The notes: generated by a model from the letters alone, not told the origin. Shown: positions 26,031 through 34,524, counted from the stretch's first letter. The stretch: DNA of 64,000 bases from Microbacterium pseudoresistens (GCF_013409745.1 NZ_JACCBH010000001.1:310001-374000), one strand, 5' to 3'. Numbers and translations: made by a program.

Positions 26031-27500
26031 GTGGCGAAACCGCAGAACACGAAAGACGACTACCCGCTGACGGCGGTGAAGTTCTCCCGCCTCACCCGGC
26101 GTGGCCTCATCCTCGGCTTGTCGCTATCGCAGGTGATCGCGCTCGCGATCGCCGGGCTGGCGTTCATCGGGTCGCTGTACGCGGGAGGCGGGATGATCCT
26201 CGCCTATACCGCCCCGATCTGGGTCACCTGCCTGGGCATCACCTGGGCCCCGATCGCAGGCCGCAAGACCGTCGAGTGGCTGCCCGTCGGGGTGCACTGG
26301 CTGTGGCGGGTCACCGTGAAGCAGACGATCTACCGGATGCGGGTCGTCAAGCCCCGCCCCGCCGGGACCCTCGCGCTCCCGGGGGATATGGCAGCGCTGC
26401 GTCAGTACGAAGACCCGATCACCGGAGCGGTCATGGTGCATCACCCCTACGCGGCCACGCTGACAGCGCTGCTGGAAGTCACCCATCCCGCGTTCGTGCT
26501 CCTGGACCCTGGCGAGCAGGAACGCCGCGTGGCCAGTTGGGGGCGAGTCCTCGCGACATGCTGCCGGTCCGGGCGCATCGCCCGCCTACAGGTGCTGGAG
26601 CGCACCCTCCCGGATTCAGGGAGCGGGCTGGCGCAGTGGTGGGCCGAGCACGGCAACTCTGACGACGAGTCGTGGACGTCGCGCACCTACGCCGAGCTCA
26701 TCAACCGGGCAGGCCCTGCCGGGGAACGCCACGCGACGACGATCTCCCTCGCCCTGGACATGAAGGCCGCTGCCCGGGCGATCCGCACCGCCGGCGGCGG
26801 CATGAAAGGTGCGGCCGCCGTGCTGCGACAGGAGATGAACACCCTCACCGCCGCGCTCCACTCCGCCGAGCTGAAAGCCATCGGATGGCTCACACCCGGC
26901 CAGCTCGCCGTGATCCTACGCTCCGCGTACGACCCGGCGATCGCCGCGACCCTGGAACGCTCCGGGAACCTCGGGCAGGACCTGGCCACGGCAGGACCGG
27001 TTGCGTTGGAGGAGACCTGGAACGGGCTCCGCTCCGACAGCGCACACCATGCCGTGCTCTGGGTCAGCGAATGGCCCCGATCGCTCGTGTACCCGGGGTT
27101 CCTGTCCCCGGTGCTCCTCGCCTCCGGGGTGCGGAGATCGTTCTCGTTACTGTGCACGCCGATCCGGTCGGATCAAGCGGCCCGTGACATTCGGAAGAAG
27201 AAGGTCGAGTACATCTCCGACGCCGCACAACGCCAGAAGATCGGACAGGTCGAGGACGCCCAACAGTCCGCCGAGTATCAGGACGTGCTGCAGCAAGAAG
27301 CCGACCTCACCAGCGGGCACGGCATCCTCCGCTACACCGGGCTGATCTCTGTCAGCGCCCCCACCCCGGACGAGCTGGAAGCGGCGGTCTCAAAGATCGA
27401 GCAGGCCGCCATCCAAGCCTCCTGCGAGACCCGGCGGCTGGTCGGTCAGCAAGCCCAGGCGTTCACCGCGGCCGCACTGCCGCTCGCACGCACCGTCTGA
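26031..27500 (+). CDS. SCO6880-family conjugation protein
   Basis: 489 residues from GTG 26031 with GGGAAGGAG upstream. Two N-terminal membrane helices (~33-75) precede a large soluble domain ending in an Arg/Ala-rich helix. It matches the SCO6880 family found beside VirB4 in actinobacterial conjugative elements, thought to take part in the type IV secretion channel, perhaps acting as the N-terminal membrane part of a split VirB3/VirB4 system. No Walker motif is present; the ATPase is the next gene. Confidence 0.8.
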   Translation: MAKPQNTKDDYPLTAVKFSRLTRRGLILGLSLSQVIALAIAGLAFIGSLYAGGGMILAYTAPIWVTCLGITWAPIAGRKTVEWLPVGVHWLWRVTVKQTIYRMRVVKPRPAGTLALPGDMAALRQYEDPITGAVMVHHPYAATLTALLEVTHPAFVLLDPGEQERRVASWGRVLATCCRSGRIARLQVLERTLPDSGSGLAQWWAEHGNSDDESWTSRTYAELINRAGPAGERHATTISLALDMKAAARAIRTAGGGMKGAAAVLRQEMNTLTAALHSAELKAIGWLTPGQLAVILRSAYDPAIAATLERSGNLGQDLATAGPVALEETWNGLRSDSAHHAVLWVSEWPRSLVYPGFLSPVLLASGVRRSFSLLCTPIRSDQAARDIRKKKVEYISDAAQRQKIGQVEDAQQSAEYQDVLQQEADLTSGHGILRYTGLISVSAPTPDELEAAVSKIEQAAIQASCETRRLVGQQAQAFTAAALPLARTV

Positions 27501-27504
27501 CCCT

Positions 27505-27565
27505 GGGGCGCCGGTCCCGCACCTCCTTCCTGCACACCGCCTGCCCGGGCGGGTGCAGGAAGGAG
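27505..27565 (+). promoter_or_regulatory. Element-specific motif GGGG-N9-CGCACCT plus long hairpin sequestering a ribosome site (copy 4)
   Basis: GGGG at 27505-27508, nine bases, CGCACCT at 27518-27524. CTCCTTCCTGCAC (27523-27535) pairs perfectly with GTGCAGGAAGGAG (27553-27565), extended inward by CCGCC/GGCGG. The right arm contains AGGAAGGAG, the ribosome site of the virB4-like gene starting at GTG 27573. Transcript folding would hide it. Confidence 0.7.
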
Positions 27566-27572
27566 TCGTGCT

Positions 27573-29063
27573 GTGAGCATCCCGAAACCTCGCGTGTACT
27601 CGACCGTGCTGATCGGACCGGAATCCGAGCACCGCAAGCAGCGCCGAGCCCGCCGGAAGGCCGCCGCGCAGATCCAAGCGAAGGACGTCGCCGCCCGCAA
27701 GGCCGAAGCCCGCGCCCAGTGGGAGGCGGAGCAGGCCGAGCGCCGCGCCACCACCTACCTCCCCCGATCTGGTGAGTCAGGTCCCGCCGCGCTGCGCTCG
27801 CACCGAGGGCTGCGGCTTCCCTCCCATCAGGACACCAGCGCCGCGCTCGCCGGTGCGTATCCGTTCCTCGCCGAAGGTGGCCTCGGGCCGGAAGGCGTGT
27901 TCGTCGGACAAGATATGTACTCGGGCGGGTCGTTCGTGTATGACCCGTGGGAGCTGTACAAGCGTGGCGTCATCACCGCCCCGAATCTGGTCTTGGCCGG
28001 GATCGTCGGCTCCGGGAAGTCTTCCCTCGCCAAGAGCCTCTACACGCGGTCGATTCCGTTCGGACGTCGCGTGTACGTGCCGGGTGACCCGAAGGGCGAG
28101 CACACGCCCGTCGCTGAGGCGGTCGGCGGGAAGGCGATCGTCCTCGGTCATGGGCTGCGTACGCGGCTGAACCCGCTCGACGAGGGCCACCGGCCCTCGG
28201 GTCTGACCGATGTCGAGTGGGCGTCGCAGATCGCCTCACGGCGGCGCGAACTCATCGGCGCTCTCGCCGAGACCGTCCTCGAGCGGTCCCTGTCGCCGTT
28301 GGAGCACACCGCGATCGACGTCGCCCTCGCCGCCGTCGTCGCCGGCAACGATGTCCCGATTCTGCCTATGGTCGTCGACCGCATCCTCACCCCGGACCGT
28401 GGGGGTGATACGGACAGTCGTCTCGCGGAGGACGGCCGGCTCGTCGGTCATGCGCTGAGGCGGCTCGTGGCCGGCGACCTCCAGGGACTGTTCGATGGGC
28501 CGTCCACGGTCGTGTTCGACCCGACGCTGCCGATGATCTCCCTGGATCTGTCACGGGTGGCGGAGAACTCGACTTTGATCTCGGTGCTGATGACGTGCTC
28601 GTCGGCGTGGATGGAGTCCGCGCTGCTGGACCCGGCCGGCGGGCAGCGGTGGGTGATCTACGACGAGGCGTGGAGGCTCATGTCCCATCCGGCTCTGCTG
28701 AAGCGGATGGACGCGCAGTGGCGGCTCGCGAGGCATTTCGGCATCGCCAACATGTTGATCTTCCACAAGCTGAGCGACCTCGACAACGTCGGCGACTCCG
28801 GGTCCGCGATGCGCGCCCTCGCTTCCTCGCTGCTGGCGAACGCGGAGACCCGGATCATCTACCGGCAGGAAGCCGACCAGCTCGGCGCGACGGCGACCGC
28901 GCTCGGCCTCACCGGCACTGAACAGTCCCTTCTGCCGGGTCTGGGCACCGGGCAGGGCTTGTGGCGGATTAAGGAGCGGTCTTTCGCCGTCCAGCACCAG
29001 ATGCACCCGGACGAGTTGTCCACGTTCGACACGACCACGCGGATGATTGGGCGGCAAAAATGA
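27573..29063 (+). CDS. VirB4/TraC-like conjugation ATPase
   Basis: 496 residues from GTG 27573. A basic, helical N-terminus (~18-60) precedes a P-loop ATPase: Walker A GIVGSGKS at 143-150 and Walker B WVIYDEAW at 360-367. Further VirB4 features are YVPGDPKGEH after Walker A, and RIIYRQEADQLG and GLGTGQGLWRI near the C-terminus. It powers assembly or substrate transport by the type IV channel. Its stop overlaps the next start by ATGA. Confidence 0.92.
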   Translation: MSIPKPRVYSTVLIGPESEHRKQRRARRKAAAQIQAKDVAARKAEARAQWEAEQAERRATTYLPRSGESGPAALRSHRGLRLPSHQDTSAALAGAYPFLAEGGLGPEGVFVGQDMYSGGSFVYDPWELYKRGVITAPNLVLAGIVGSGKSSLAKSLYTRSIPFGRRVYVPGDPKGEHTPVAEAVGGKAIVLGHGLRTRLNPLDEGHRPSGLTDVEWASQIASRRRELIGALAETVLERSLSPLEHTAIDVALAAVVAGNDVPILPMVVDRILTPDRGGDTDSRLAEDGRLVGHALRRLVAGDLQGLFDGPSTVVFDPTLPMISLDLSRVAENSTLISVLMTCSSAWMESALLDPAGGQRWVIYDEAWRLMSHPALLKRMDAQWRLARHFGIANMLIFHKLSDLDNVGDSGSAMRALASSLLANAETRIIYRQEADQLGATATALGLTGTEQSLLPGLGTGQGLWRIKERSFAVQHQMHPDELSTFDTTTRMIGRQK

Positions 29064-29608
29064 GCGAACATGCACCCTCACGCCGCTCCCGCCGTAACCA
29101 CGCCGCGACGGGCGAATCCGGCCGGGATCTCGTGGTGCCTATTGTACTCCCGCACCTGGTCGTCCGGGTAGACGCGAACGATCGGATCAGCGTCGACCTC
29201 GACGGTGGGGCGGTCACCGGGGAGCCGGTTGGCAGGCACGCCCTCGGCGGTCTGATCGACGAGATCCTGCGTCGGCGGAAGGTGCCGGTGCGGGTGGAGA
29301 TCATCGAGCACGACGGCACCACCTACACGGACGTGCTCACCCCGCCGGCCCCAGAATCCGATCCTGCGCCGACCGCGACGGCCGAGCCCGCGGCGGCGCG
29401 GGAGCTGCCGCTGCTGTACGAGGCGACCGGGGACGGTTTCGTGCCTGGGGAGGACGTCGCCCTCGCCGTGATCCTCCGTCATTCCTCCTCTGATGGTGAC
29501 GGTCATGTGCGGCACATGATCGAGGATCGTGAGCTGCCCGAAGGCGGCGAGGTGGTGCTGTTCGGCCGGATCTCCGGCACGACTCACGTCGTCAGGGGCA
29601 TGGGATGA
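29060..29608 (+). CDS. Conjugative-element protein of unknown function
   Basis: 182 residues, no membrane segment. A basic N-terminus (SRRSRRNHA) precedes two compact regions separated by a Pro/Ala/Glu linker (~95-110). The first, LVVPIVLPHLVVRVDANDRISVDLDGG, and the last, DVALAVILRHSSSDGDG followed by GGEVVLFGRISGT, look beta-rich. It lies between the VirB4 and VirD4 genes with ATGA overlaps on both sides, so it likely assists coupling between them. No family recognised. Confidence 0.65.
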   Translation: MSEHAPSRRSRRNHAATGESGRDLVVPIVLPHLVVRVDANDRISVDLDGGAVTGEPVGRHALGGLIDEILRRRKVPVRVEIIEHDGTTYTDVLTPPAPESDPAPTATAEPAAARELPLLYEATGDGFVPGEDVALAVILRHSSSDGDGHVRHMIEDRELPEGGEVVLFGRISGTTHVVRGMG

Positions 29609-31356
29609 ACCCGCACCAGCCTTCCCAGGTGCTCGCGAACCTGGGGCTTGCGGCATTGGCTGGTTTCGCGATTCTCGCCGGGCTGCTCCGTGCCGCCGGT
29701 AGTGCCGCCGCGTTGCTCACCGGGCATCCGCAACCCACCGGTGGGCCTTCCGCCGGGCTCGGCGTGCTGCTCGCCCCGGCCGACCCGGGGCAGGCCCTCG
29801 GTGCTCCGGGGCTGAACCCGGTCGTCTACTGGCTGGTCCTCGCCCTCGCTCTCGCGATCCTCGGAGCTGTCGCGTGGTGGGTGTGGCGGATCGTCGCCCG
29901 TGCGAAAGAGACCCGAGCGCAGGACCCACGGCTGCTCCGGGGCACCGCTACGCCGCGTGATGTCGCCAAGGCCGCCGGAGCGAAGGCCCTCGCGAAACGA
30001 GCGGGCACGTTCCGCCCTTCGTTGGAAGACCCGTCTCCGGAGGACGTCGGTTACCTCCTCGGCCGGTCGAAAGGGCAACAGGTGTGGGCGACGGTCGAAG
30101 ATTCGATTCTGCTGATCGGCCCTCCCCGCTCCGGCAAGGGGCTGCATGTGGTGATCAATGCGATCCTCGACGCCCCCGGTGCCGTCATCACCACCTCCAC
30201 CCGGCCGGACAATCTCACCGCGACGCTGAAGGCACGTCAACGCGTCGGACCCGTCGCGGTGTTCGATCCGCAGCGCCTCGCCGACGGGCTTCCCGCGGGG
30301 ATGAAGTGGTCTCCGGTGCGGGGATGCGAAGACCCTCTGACGGCGATGATCCGGGCCACTGGACTTGCGACGGCTACGAACTTCGGGTCCGTGTCCGGCG
30401 GTGACTTCTGGCAGGGGAAGACCGCGGCCGCCATCCAAGGGCTCCTCCATGCTGCGGCGCTGGATGGACGGGACGCGGCGACGCTGTATCAGTGGGCGTT
30501 GAACCCGACTGCTGCAGCGGATGCGGTACGGGTCCTGCAGTCCCACCCGCAGGCGGCGCCCGGCTGGGCGGACTCGCTCGACGCGATGCTGCAAGCAGAC
30601 CCCAAGACGCGCGACTCGATCTGGCAGGGCGTCTCCCTCGCGTTCAGCGCATTCGCCGATCCGCGGGTGCTGGCGGCGGTGACACCGGGTCCGCGGGACC
30701 GGTTCGACCCGGAGACGTTCATCCGGTCTCGCGGCACTCTCTATCTCCTCGCCACCGGTGCCGGCGCGGGGGCATCTTCGGCGTTGGTGGCGGCATTCAT
30801 CGAGGACCTGGTGGAGACCGCCCGGAAGATCGCCGCGACCTCTGCCGGTACGCGGTTGGACCCGCCGATGCTTCTCGCCCTCGACGAGATCGGCAACCTC
30901 GCGCCGTTGCCGTCCTTGCCCACGCTCATGGCGGAAGGCGGCGGCACGGGCATCACCACTCTGCCGGTGCTGCAATCGCTCGCCCAGGCGCGGGAGAAGT
31001 GGGGGGAGAACAACGCCAACGCGCTGTGGGACGCGTCGATCGTGAAGGTCATCCTCGGCGGCGCGTCGAACTCGCGAGACTTGCAGGACCTCTCGGCGCT
31101 GATCGGAGAGCGAGACGAGATCACCGACTCGGTCACCATCGGCGAGCAAGGACACCGGTCCGCGCAACGTTCGATCCGGCGGGTCGCGATCATGCCCCCG
31201 GACGTGATCCGCACCCTGCCGTTCGGGATCGGGGTGGTGATGCTCCGCACCGCCCGGCCCATCATTACTGATCTGCGCGCCTGGCCGACACGCAAAGATG
31301 CTGCTCAACTGAGCCACGACCGGAAGGAGATCGAGAAGCTCCTGCGCCGATCCTGA
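29605..31356 (+). CDS. VirD4/TraG-type coupling protein
   Basis: 583 residues. Two N-terminal membrane helices (~10-35 and 72-97) precede a cytoplasmic ATPase domain with Walker A GPPRSGKG at 172-179 and Walker B LLALDEIGN around 425. The segment ITTSTRPDNLTAT after Walker A and TTLPVLQSLAQ are typical of TraG/VirD4 proteins. It recruits the DNA substrate to the type IV channel. No relaxase partner is seen nearby. A GGGG-N9-CGCACCT site and hairpin follow. Confidence 0.93.
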   Translation: MNPHQPSQVLANLGLAALAGFAILAGLLRAAGSAAALLTGHPQPTGGPSAGLGVLLAPADPGQALGAPGLNPVVYWLVLALALAILGAVAWWVWRIVARAKETRAQDPRLLRGTATPRDVAKAAGAKALAKRAGTFRPSLEDPSPEDVGYLLGRSKGQQVWATVEDSILLIGPPRSGKGLHVVINAILDAPGAVITTSTRPDNLTATLKARQRVGPVAVFDPQRLADGLPAGMKWSPVRGCEDPLTAMIRATGLATATNFGSVSGGDFWQGKTAAAIQGLLHAAALDGRDAATLYQWALNPTAAADAVRVLQSHPQAAPGWADSLDAMLQADPKTRDSIWQGVSLAFSAFADPRVLAAVTPGPRDRFDPETFIRSRGTLYLLATGAGAGASSALVAAFIEDLVETARKIAATSAGTRLDPPMLLALDEIGNLAPLPSLPTLMAEGGGTGITTLPVLQSLAQAREKWGENNANALWDASIVKVILGGASNSRDLQDLSALIGERDEITDSVTIGEQGHRSAQRSIRRVAIMPPDVIRTLPFGIGVVMLRTARPIITDLRAWPTRKDAAQLSHDRKEIEKLLRRS

Positions 31357-31359
31357 CTC

Positions 31360-31433
31360 GGCGCGGGCTCGCGCCTGGGGTCTGGACCACGCACCTGTCT
31401 GGTGTCTCCGCTGTACCGCGGGACACCAGACAG
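31360..31433 (+). promoter_or_regulatory. Element-specific motif GGGG-N9-CGCACCT plus hairpins (copy 5)
   Basis: A 6-bp stem GGCGCG/CGCGCC (31360-31375, loop GGCT) leads directly into GGGG (31377-31380), nine bases, and CGCACCT (31390-31396). CTGTCTGGTGTC (31395-31406) then pairs perfectly with GACACCAGACAG (31422-31433). The ssb-like gene begins 32 bp later with its own AGGAAGGA outside the stem. Confidence 0.7.
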
Positions 31434-31464
31434 TTCGTTGTTATCAGGAAGGACCTCAGTTCTC

Positions 31465-31962
31465 ATGGCGATCAAGACCTCGCAGGCGATCAACGGCTTC
31501 ATCTCCGCCGACCCCCGCCTCACCTTCTCCGAATCCGGGCAGGCACGCTTCTACGCGCGCGTCGGCATCAACCACTACGAGCCCCAGCAGGACGGGTCGT
31601 TTCGCAAGCTCGACCCGACCTATCACGACCTGATCCAGTTCGGGAAGTCCGCCGAGATGTCGGCAGACCGGTACGTCAAGGGCGACGACATCGTCGCTCA
31701 GGGCTACACCCGCGAGTACACCCGCGACGTCAACGGCGAGGAGCGCACCGACGAGCAGTTCGTCGCCAAGCGCATCGCTCCCGATCCGAACATCACCGAC
31801 TTCACGATCGACCGGCGGCCCGCCGCCGAGCGTCAGGTGGAACGCGAAGCGGAACGTGAGGTCGAGCGTGAGGAGCCCGACCGAGCAGCACAGCTCGGCT
31901 CGCCCACTCCGACCGCGTCGCGGGAGACGGAAGCACCCGCGATGGAAGCCGTCGGCCGGTAA
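31465..31962 (+). CDS. ssb: Single-stranded DNA-binding protein
   Basis: 165 residues from ATG 31465, preceded by AGGAAGGA. The N-terminal ~110 residues are an OB-fold SSB domain (INGFISADPRLTFSESGQ, FYARVGINHY, DLIQFGKSAE, GDDIVAQGY). The C-terminus is charged and disordered (REAEREVEREEP) and lacks the usual acidic DDDIPF-type tip, so it may not recruit the host proteins that bind that tip. In this context it probably coats transferred single strands. Confidence 0.85.
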   Translation: MAIKTSQAINGFISADPRLTFSESGQARFYARVGINHYEPQQDGSFRKLDPTYHDLIQFGKSAEMSADRYVKGDDIVAQGYTREYTRDVNGEERTDEQFVAKRIAPDPNITDFTIDRRPAAERQVEREAEREVEREEPDRAAQLGSPTPTASRETEAPAMEAVGR

Positions 31963-31982
31963 CGACTCAGGAGGACAGCGAC

Positions 31983-32618
31983 GTGGCCGACACGGACCCG
32001 ACCCACGACCCCGAACCGGGCGACCCGGATGTGGACTTCGAGCCCGAGACCGACGAGCCCGACATCGAGGACTCCGGCGACGGTCCCGACGAGGGCGAGA
32101 CCGGGGAGGGCGGCAGCCCGGCAGGCACGGGCGGGAGCGATGATCTCCCGCCCGTGCCTCGTCCGATCAACTGGCGCACCCTGTCTTCCGACGACGCCGA
32201 ACATGAGTGGCTCGACCTCAACGAGTGGGTGAACTGGCTACGACACGAGTTCGCCCTTCCCGCCCAGATCATTCCGCCGATGTGGCACCGTCATCGCGAG
32301 CTCGTCTGGGAGCTCTCCGCGCTCTACACCCGGTGGCTGGGCTGTTACGACCCTGAGCAGGACGCCGCCGGCCCCATCTCGTTCATGACCGACTTCGCCG
32401 CCGCGCGCACCAGGTTCCGCGAGTGGGTGCAGATCGCCGGCACCCGGCTCGATCGCGACCGTCCCTCCCGGCAGACGGTGTGGCCCGGCGAAGATCCGAT
32501 CTCGGCAGGCGAAGAGACCCCGATCACCGATCGGGACGAGGACTTCGTCGACTTCGTCGTCGAGGACGTCACCCGTCGCGCGGAGGCGGAGGCCGCGTTC
32601 CTGCGCGGCGAGCCGTAG
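31983..32618 (+). CDS. DUF4913-like conjugative-element protein
   Basis: 211 residues from GTG 31983. The first ~55 residues are acidic and disordered. A Trp-rich domain follows (LNEWVNWLRHEF, MWHRHRELVWELSALYTRWLG, FREWVQIAGTRLDRDR) that resembles DUF4913, a family found in actinobacterial mobile elements. Function unknown. It ends the plus-strand operon; a strong bidirectional hairpin follows 19 bp later. Confidence 0.65.
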   Translation: MADTDPTHDPEPGDPDVDFEPETDEPDIEDSGDGPDEGETGEGGSPAGTGGSDDLPPVPRPINWRTLSSDDAEHEWLDLNEWVNWLRHEFALPAQIIPPMWHRHRELVWELSALYTRWLGCYDPEQDAAGPISFMTDFAAARTRFREWVQIAGTRLDRDRPSRQTVWPGEDPISAGEETPITDRDEDFVDFVVEDVTRRAEAEAAFLRGEP

Positions 32619-32636
32619 AGCATGTCCCCAGGAGCA

Positions 32637-32678
32637 CATGGATGTGGGCGGGTCCTTTCGGACTCGCCCACATCCATG
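32637..32678. terminator. Bidirectional hairpin terminator between convergent genes
   Basis: A near-perfect 19-bp stem (one G-U pair) with loop TTTC: CATGGATGTGGGCG (32637-32650) pairs with CGCCCACATCCATG (32665-32678), closed by GTCC/GGAC. It lies 19 bp after the plus-strand operon and 4 bp after the excisionase stop, so it can end both transcripts. Confidence 0.8.
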
Positions 32679-32681
32679 CGC

Positions 32682-32888
32682 TCACTTCGCGGATGGCATC
32701 TCGATGAGCAACTTCTCGCGAAGCTCGTCCGCGTCGACCCGAATCAGTCGGCCCACCCGGTAGCCGTGCACGGTGCCATCCGAAATGCGGCGACGCAGCG
32801 TCTTGATGGACACTCCGTACGTCTCAGCGGCAACCGCCAACGAGACCAGCGTGAGCGCCGAGGACTGTGAACGATCATGAACGGCCAC
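32682..32888 (-). CDS. Excisionase-like MerR/HTH_17 DNA-binding protein
   Basis: 68 residues from GTG 32888, chosen over an ATG at 32936 because GGGAGG lies 8 bases upstream. It contains a winged helix-turn-helix of the excisionase type: LAVAAETYGVSIKTLRRRIS followed by GYRVGRLIRVDADEL. Such small proteins bend DNA and steer the integrase towards excision. It sits 67 bp downstream of the integrase on the same strand. Confidence 0.8.
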   Translation of the reverse strand: MAVHDRSQSSALTLVSLAVAAETYGVSIKTLRRRISDGTVHGYRVGRLIRVDADELREKLLIEMPSAK

Positions 32889-32955
32889 GGGCCTACCTCC
32901 CTTGTTGATGAACTCTTTCCCCACATAGGTGTCCATGGCTGTCCCACGGCGACTC

Positions 32956-34242
32956 TCACACCTTCCTCGTCGCGTTGATCTGTTCCGCGACACGATCGCT
33001 CATGCGATCGGCGAGCTCGCGATCGCGGGCCATCGTGGCGTGCTGGTAGCGGAGGACGACTCGGATGTCGGCGTGTCCGCCGCGGCGCATCAGCTCTGCG
33101 AGCGTGGCGCCTTCCTGGGCGAAGATCGTCAGGCCCGTGTGACGGAGGTCGTGGAAGCGGAATCGCGGCCGGAGATCCGCGACACCGTCTCGAGCATCCG
33201 CCCAGACGTATCCCCAGCGCGTGTTCGACAGCGGGACGCTGCCGCGGATGTTCGTCGGGATCAGTGGCGCCTTGGCTTCGGTCGCCACGTTGTCCCGCAA
33301 GTGGTCTCTGAGCCGGTCGATCATGAGCTTCGGGATGCTGAGCGTCCGCCTTCCCGCGTCGCTCTTCAACCGCTCCGAGTAGTCGCCGGTGTTCGCGTTC
33401 AGTTGCCGGCGCACATGCAGGGTCGCGGTAGCGTCGTCGTGCCACTCGATGTCCCTGCGCTGCAGCCCCAGGCACTCTCCGCGGCGCAGCTGGCACCATG
33501 CGGCGAAGAGCACCATGATCGCCCAGCGATCCGGCGTCGCCGCATACAGGGCCTCGACCTGTTCCGGGCTCGCGACATCTTCGTCCTCGTCGTGGTCGGC
33601 ATCGTGCCGCACAGCCTCCTGCTTCGGGATCGAGATGTTCGGCGCAGCCGGGATGATCCCCTCGCGGGCTGCCTGACGCAAGATCATCATGAGCACGATC
33701 AGCACCGGTCGCGTGATGCCGTTGAACTTCGACTTCGGATTCAACGGCGAGGGGATCGCGTCGAGGCGATCGGTCATCTCTCGGATGCGCGCCTCGTCGA
33801 TCTGCCGTACCGGTGTGTCTTCGAACTCCGGGACGAGGTAGCCGTCGACCTTGCTCTTGTAGGAGCGCACAGTGGCGATGGCGCGTTTCCTCCCGCTGCG
33901 GTTCGGCTGCGTGCGGATCAAGGCAACCCACCGTTCCGCGTACTCGGAGAATCCGATGGATCGCGCCTTCTCCGCTTCCGCGACCACACGGCGGCGAGCG
34001 GCGACCACCGAAGGCGGCTCCCACTGCTGACGGGCGATCTTCGTGTGGACGCTGGCGAGCCACGCACGCGCGTCGGTCTTCGTGAGGAACGTCAGCGGCT
34101 TGTCGTCCTCCGTCCGGGCGGTGTACATCTCACCGTCGGGTGCGGGGTAGCGGGCCTGCCACCGGCCGGAGGGGAGCTTGCGAAGGCTCCCCCAGCTCTC
34201 ACGCCTGACTGCTGCTATCTCCCGGGTCTTGGTGGCGCTCAT
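32956..34242 (-). CDS. int: Tyrosine-family site-specific integrase
   Basis: 428 residues. An N-terminal arm-binding region (~20-75; LPSGRWQARYPAPDG) and a SAM-like core-binding domain (~95-200) precede the catalytic domain. Catalytic residues are visible as R253 (LRRGE), H364-x-x-R367 (HDLRH), H390 (GGH) and the nucleophile Y399 (LRYQH). It integrates and excises the element. Upstream lie paired repeats that look like its arm sites. The catalytic set is complete, so it is probably functional. Confidence 0.95.
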   Translation of the reverse strand: MSATKTREIAAVRRESWGSLRKLPSGRWQARYPAPDGEMYTARTEDDKPLTFLTKTDARAWLASVHTKIARQQWEPPSVVAARRRVVAEAEKARSIGFSEYAERWVALIRTQPNRSGRKRAIATVRSYKSKVDGYLVPEFEDTPVRQIDEARIREMTDRLDAIPSPLNPKSKFNGITRPVLIVLMMILRQAAREGIIPAAPNISIPKQEAVRHDADHDEDEDVASPEQVEALYAATPDRWAIMVLFAAWCQLRRGECLGLQRRDIEWHDDATATLHVRRQLNANTGDYSERLKSDAGRRTLSIPKLMIDRLRDHLRDNVATEAKAPLIPTNIRGSVPLSNTRWGYVWADARDGVADLRPRFRFHDLRHTGLTIFAQEGATLAELMRRGGHADIRVVLRYQHATMARDRELADRMSDRVAEQINATRKV

Positions 34243-34282
34243 CGTGTCCTCCGCTGGTCTCGAGCGTACTCACGCGAACCGT

Positions 34283-34470
34283 CGTGCCACTCCGTGCCAC
34301 AAAAGGCCAGGAATCCCCAAAACTGGCTTCCCACCTGGCTTTTCTTGTCGCACTTGACATGCCCTATGGCACGCTGTGGCACGAGGTCGGTGGCACGCCA
34401 GGACCGAATTTCGGCCGACGGACCACCCCGCTCTCTCCTGGAAGGTGCGGGCGTGCCACCCGCGTGCCAC
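34283..34470. repeat. Seven copies of CGTGCCAC/GTGGCACG upstream of int: candidate arm-type integrase sites
   Basis: Direct copies CGTGCCAC start at 34283, 34293, 34452 and 34463. Inverted copies GTGGCACG start at 34376 and 34390, and a one-mismatch copy ATGGCACG at 34366. Three clusters with 10-14 bp internal spacing, near one helical turn, fit cooperative protein binding next to an attachment site. The attachment core should lie nearby, between here and the nrd terminator, but I cannot place it. Confidence 0.7.
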
Positions 34471-34524
34471 ACCCAACGACTGCTGACGTCCATATCCGTC
34501 CTCCTCTGTTCTCAGGAAGGCGGC

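Noticed and set aside
34283..34470. CRISPR-like array
   Set aside because: The repeated unit is only 8 bp, occurs in both orientations and has irregular spacing; integrase arm sites fit better.
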